A stretch of 5,856 nt of DNA from an uncultured Ruaniaceae bacterium (GTDB lineage Bacteria; Actinomycetota; Actinomycetes; Actinomycetales; Beutenbergiaceae), in NCBI GenBank assembly GCA_947251855.1, contig CAMXUZ010000004.1, forward strand, positions 1-5,856. The letters run 5' to 3'. The notes beneath the pieces were generated by a model. That model ran no database searches, was not told the DNA's origin, and worked only from the letters and a program-made list of their open reading frames with translations. Made by a program: the position numbers and the translations under genes. This document shows positions 5,197 through 5,856 of this stretch, piece after piece. Position 1 is the stretch's first letter; the number at the start of each line of letters is the position of its first letter.

Positions 5197-5856
5197 ATGC
5201 CACACCCCACTCCCACGACGGGAGAGCCCGCTGACACGAGCGCGGACCCCATCCCCCTTACCGAACCTCGAGAAGGAACCCCGGAGGTAACCACCTCCCG
5301 CGATTCCCTCACCACCTATGCCGAGGAGCTCGCACGCGGCTCCGGACCGGTTGCCGTCGACGCCGAACGCGCCTCGGGGTTCCGCTACGGCCAGGACGCC
5401 TACCTCGTCCAACTCCGCCGCGACGGCGCGGGTACCGGCCTCATCGACCCGCAGGCCCTGCCCGACCTCTCCGTCATCTCCGAGGCCGTTGGAGAAGAAG
5501 AGTGGGTGCTGCACGCGGCCGACCAGGACCTGCCCTGCCTCGCCGACGTCGGAATGGCCCCCACCCGCCTCTTCGACACCGAACTCGCCGGGCGATTGCT
5601 CAACAAGCGCCGGGTCGGTCTCGCCTCCCTCGTTGCGGAGGAACTCGGATTTTCCCTCGCGAAGGAACACTCCGCCGCCGATTGGTCCACGCGGCCACTG
5701 CCGGAGGAGTGGTTACGCTACGCCGCCCTCGACGTGGAAGTGCTCGTGGAGTTGCGCGACGTGCTGGCCGAGCAGTTGGAAGAGGCAGGAAAACTCGAGT
5801 GGGCACGGCAGGAGTTCGCGGCGGTGCCGAATGCCCCTGCCCCGGCGCCCCGCGTC
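5197..5856 (+). CDS. RNase D-like DEDDy 3'-5' exoribonuclease (3'-partial)
   Basis: The frame is open to the window's end (220 residues). RNase D trims the 3' ends of tRNA and other small RNAs with two metal ions. The DEDDy catalytic set is visible: Exo I VAVDAERASG with D55 and E57, Exo II HAADQDLPCL with D111, and Exo III YAALD with Y175 and D179. The stretch DTELAGRLLNKRRVGLASLVAEELGFSLAKEHSAADWSTRPL (127-168) closely follows the RNase D pattern. About 35 acidic, proline- and threonine-rich residues precede the nuclease domain. A C-terminal HRDC domain, expected in this family, would lie beyond the edge. ATG 5197 is taken as start, 11 bases after the DUF3000 stop. An in-frame GTG 5182 overlaps that stop as GTGA, adds 5 residues and has GGAAA upstream, so it is a real alternative. 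Neither start has a strong Shine-Dalgarno or a -10 box, so expression probably depends on the DUF3000 transcript. Confidence 0.92.
   Translation, partial: MPHPTPTTGEPADTSADPIPLTEPREGTPEVTTSRDSLTTYAEELARGSGPVAVDAERASGFRYGQDAYLVQLRRDGAGTGLIDPQALPDLSVISEAVGEEEWVLHAADQDLPCLADVGMAPTRLFDTELAGRLLNKRRVGLASLVAEELGFSLAKEHSAADWSTRPLPEEWLRYAALDVEVLVELRDVLAEQLEEAGKLEWARQEFAAVPNAPAPAPRV

Noticed and set aside
1..5856. tRNA, rRNA, CRISPR, IS element, toxin-antitoxin or phage-defence system
   Set aside because: No cloverleaf-like or rRNA segment, no regularly spaced repeats, no transposase and no terminal repeats were seen. Coding sequence fills nearly the whole window with recognised families.

Overview
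This is a GC-rich (roughly 60-65% by eye), tightly packed chromosomal window from an actinobacterium (Actinomycetota). Three things point there: an Actinobacteria-type DUF3000 gene next to an RNase D-like gene, heavy use of GTG starts, and several starts that look leaderless, sitting 6-7 bases after a TANNNT -10 box. TTA leucine codons occur in several genes (three in the DUF3000 gene), which argues against a Streptomyces-like bldA organism. I cannot name a genus. An Actinomycetales/Micrococcales-type bacterium with an L-Lys-D-Asp peptidoglycan bridge would fit the ATP-grasp gene, but that is inference.

Layout. 1-960 (+) is the 3' part, nearly complete, of an iron-siderophore ABC permease (FecCD family, YclO/CeuC-like). 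Its stop overlaps the start of 957-1712 (+), the matching ATPase (YclP/CeuD-like), which has a good Shine-Dalgarno. Then come a HIT-family nucleotide hydrolase/transferase (1723-2163, +) and an ATP-grasp ligase resembling D-aspartate ligases of cell-wall synthesis (start probably GTG 2266, end 3540, +). The latter converges, with a 13-base overlap, on a ZapE/AFG1-like ATPase (4535-3528, -). From the same 83-base divergent intergenic region runs a DUF3000 gene (4619-5185, +), followed closely by an RNase D-like 3'-5' exonuclease that runs off the window (5197-5856, +).

How the genes work together. The first two form one membrane import machine; the second permease and the lipoprotein receptor should lie upstream. 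HIT, ATP-grasp and ZapE look like independently transcribed housekeeping genes, each with its own candidate -10 box. DUF3000 and RNase D look like an operon.

The most informative signals lie between the genes. Four candidate promoters have -10 boxes 6-7 bases from the start codon (leaderless mRNA). One of them borrows the upstream gene's TAG stop. An extended -10 preceded by helically phased CGGCGAG repeats lies in front of the ligase. A 7-bp inverted repeat lies in the divergent zapE/DUF3000 promoter region. I see no RNA gene, mobile element, CRISPR array or clearly novel system; this is mostly an ordinary core-genome region.
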